From an uncultured Mycoplasmataceae bacterium (GTDB taxonomy: Bacteria; Bacillota_I; Bacilli_A; Mycoplasmatales; Mycoplasmoidaceae), in the NCBI GenBank assembly GCA_949290035.1, contig CASEQO010000102.1, positions 1-6,990 of the forward strand: a stretch of 6,990 nucleotides of DNA, given 5' to 3'. The position numbers were made by a program, and so were the translations under genes. The stretch's first letter is position 1. The number at the start of each line of letters is the position of its first letter. Under the pieces are notes generated by a model that had not been told where the DNA came from, made no database searches, and saw nothing but the letters and a program-made list of their open reading frames with translations. Below, piece by piece: positions 6,867 to 6,990 of the stretch.

Positions 6867-6898
6867 AATTAGAATAATTATATTTTTAATTTCTAATT
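6867..6898. repeat. Inverted repeat flanking the -10 box of the hypothetical gene
   Basis: AATTAGAA (6867-6874) and TTCTAATT (6891-6898) are exact reverse complements separated by 16 bases that contain the minus-strand -10 box. Placement suits an operator, but 8-base arms of mostly A/T can occur by chance. Confidence 0.3.
6877..6882 (-). promoter_or_regulatory. Candidate -10 box for the minus-strand hypothetical gene
   Basis: TATAAT reads on the minus strand at 6882-6877, about 44 bases before the ATG at 6833, which gives a leader of roughly 37 nt including the AGGAG site. No good -35 box is visible. Beyond it, 6899-6990 is A/T-only spacer in which I see nothing else. Confidence 0.5.
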
Positions 6899-6990
6899 TT
6901 TAATTAACATTGTATTTTTTTGTGTATTTAAAATGAAATTTACATATCTAAATAATTAAATTAATAACAAAAAAATTATTTATAAAATCA

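Noticed and set aside
1..6990. CRISPR array or insertion sequence
   Set aside because: No regularly spaced direct repeats, transposase frame or flanking target duplications are visible.

Overview
The window comes from a very AT-rich mollicute (Mycoplasma/Spiroplasma/Mesoplasma-type) that reads TGA as tryptophan (genetic code 4). The genes only make sense under that code. SecA, a long ABC-ATPase protein, a ferritin-like protein, an HNH-like protein and an unknown protein all read straight through in-frame TGA. All nine tryptophans I find are TGA and none is TGG. The TGA positions match expected tryptophans, such as the QWF motif of ferritin and the WxxHL region of SecA. I could not pin down the genus.

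Left part (1-4712, + strand): the last 25 codons of an unidentified gene are followed by a compact promoter and a two-gene operon. The first gene (157-2019) encodes a 620-residue protein: about 386 lysine-, asparagine- and glutamate-rich residues fused in frame to a complete MacB/LolD-type ABC ATPase. Its ATG lies exactly where transcription from the promoter should begin, so its message is probably leaderless. The second gene, secA (2022-4685), starts 2 bases after the first stop and has its own Shine-Dalgarno site. A strong intrinsic terminator closes the operon. The two products are ATPases of membrane-transport type: export of proteins through SecYEG for SecA, and probably an FtsX-type permease partner for the other.

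Middle (4713-5916): a minus-strand gene (4877-5167) encodes a 96-residue Cys-rich HNH-nuclease-like protein whose first motif histidine is methionine. It has a terminator that folds fully only in the minus-strand RNA. Divergent from it, a ferritin-like gene (5346-5855) has an extended -10 promoter and a strong terminator. A 13-base perfect palindrome lies between the two divergent promoters.

Right part (5917-6990): a gene-free stretch (5856-6224) holds the ferritin terminator and then what looks like an independent small RNA gene of about 115 nt, with a GC-containing hairpin and a strong rho-independent terminator but no gene downstream on that strand. After it, a minus-strand gene (6225-6833) encodes a 202-residue helical cytosolic protein of unknown function. 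The last 150 bases hold its promoter region and nothing else I can identify.

The items most worth following up are the unidentified small RNA, the fused N-terminal region on the ABC ATPase with its leaderless start, and the HNH-like and ferritin-like proteins with altered active-site residues. I see no CRISPR array, transposon, tRNA or rRNA.
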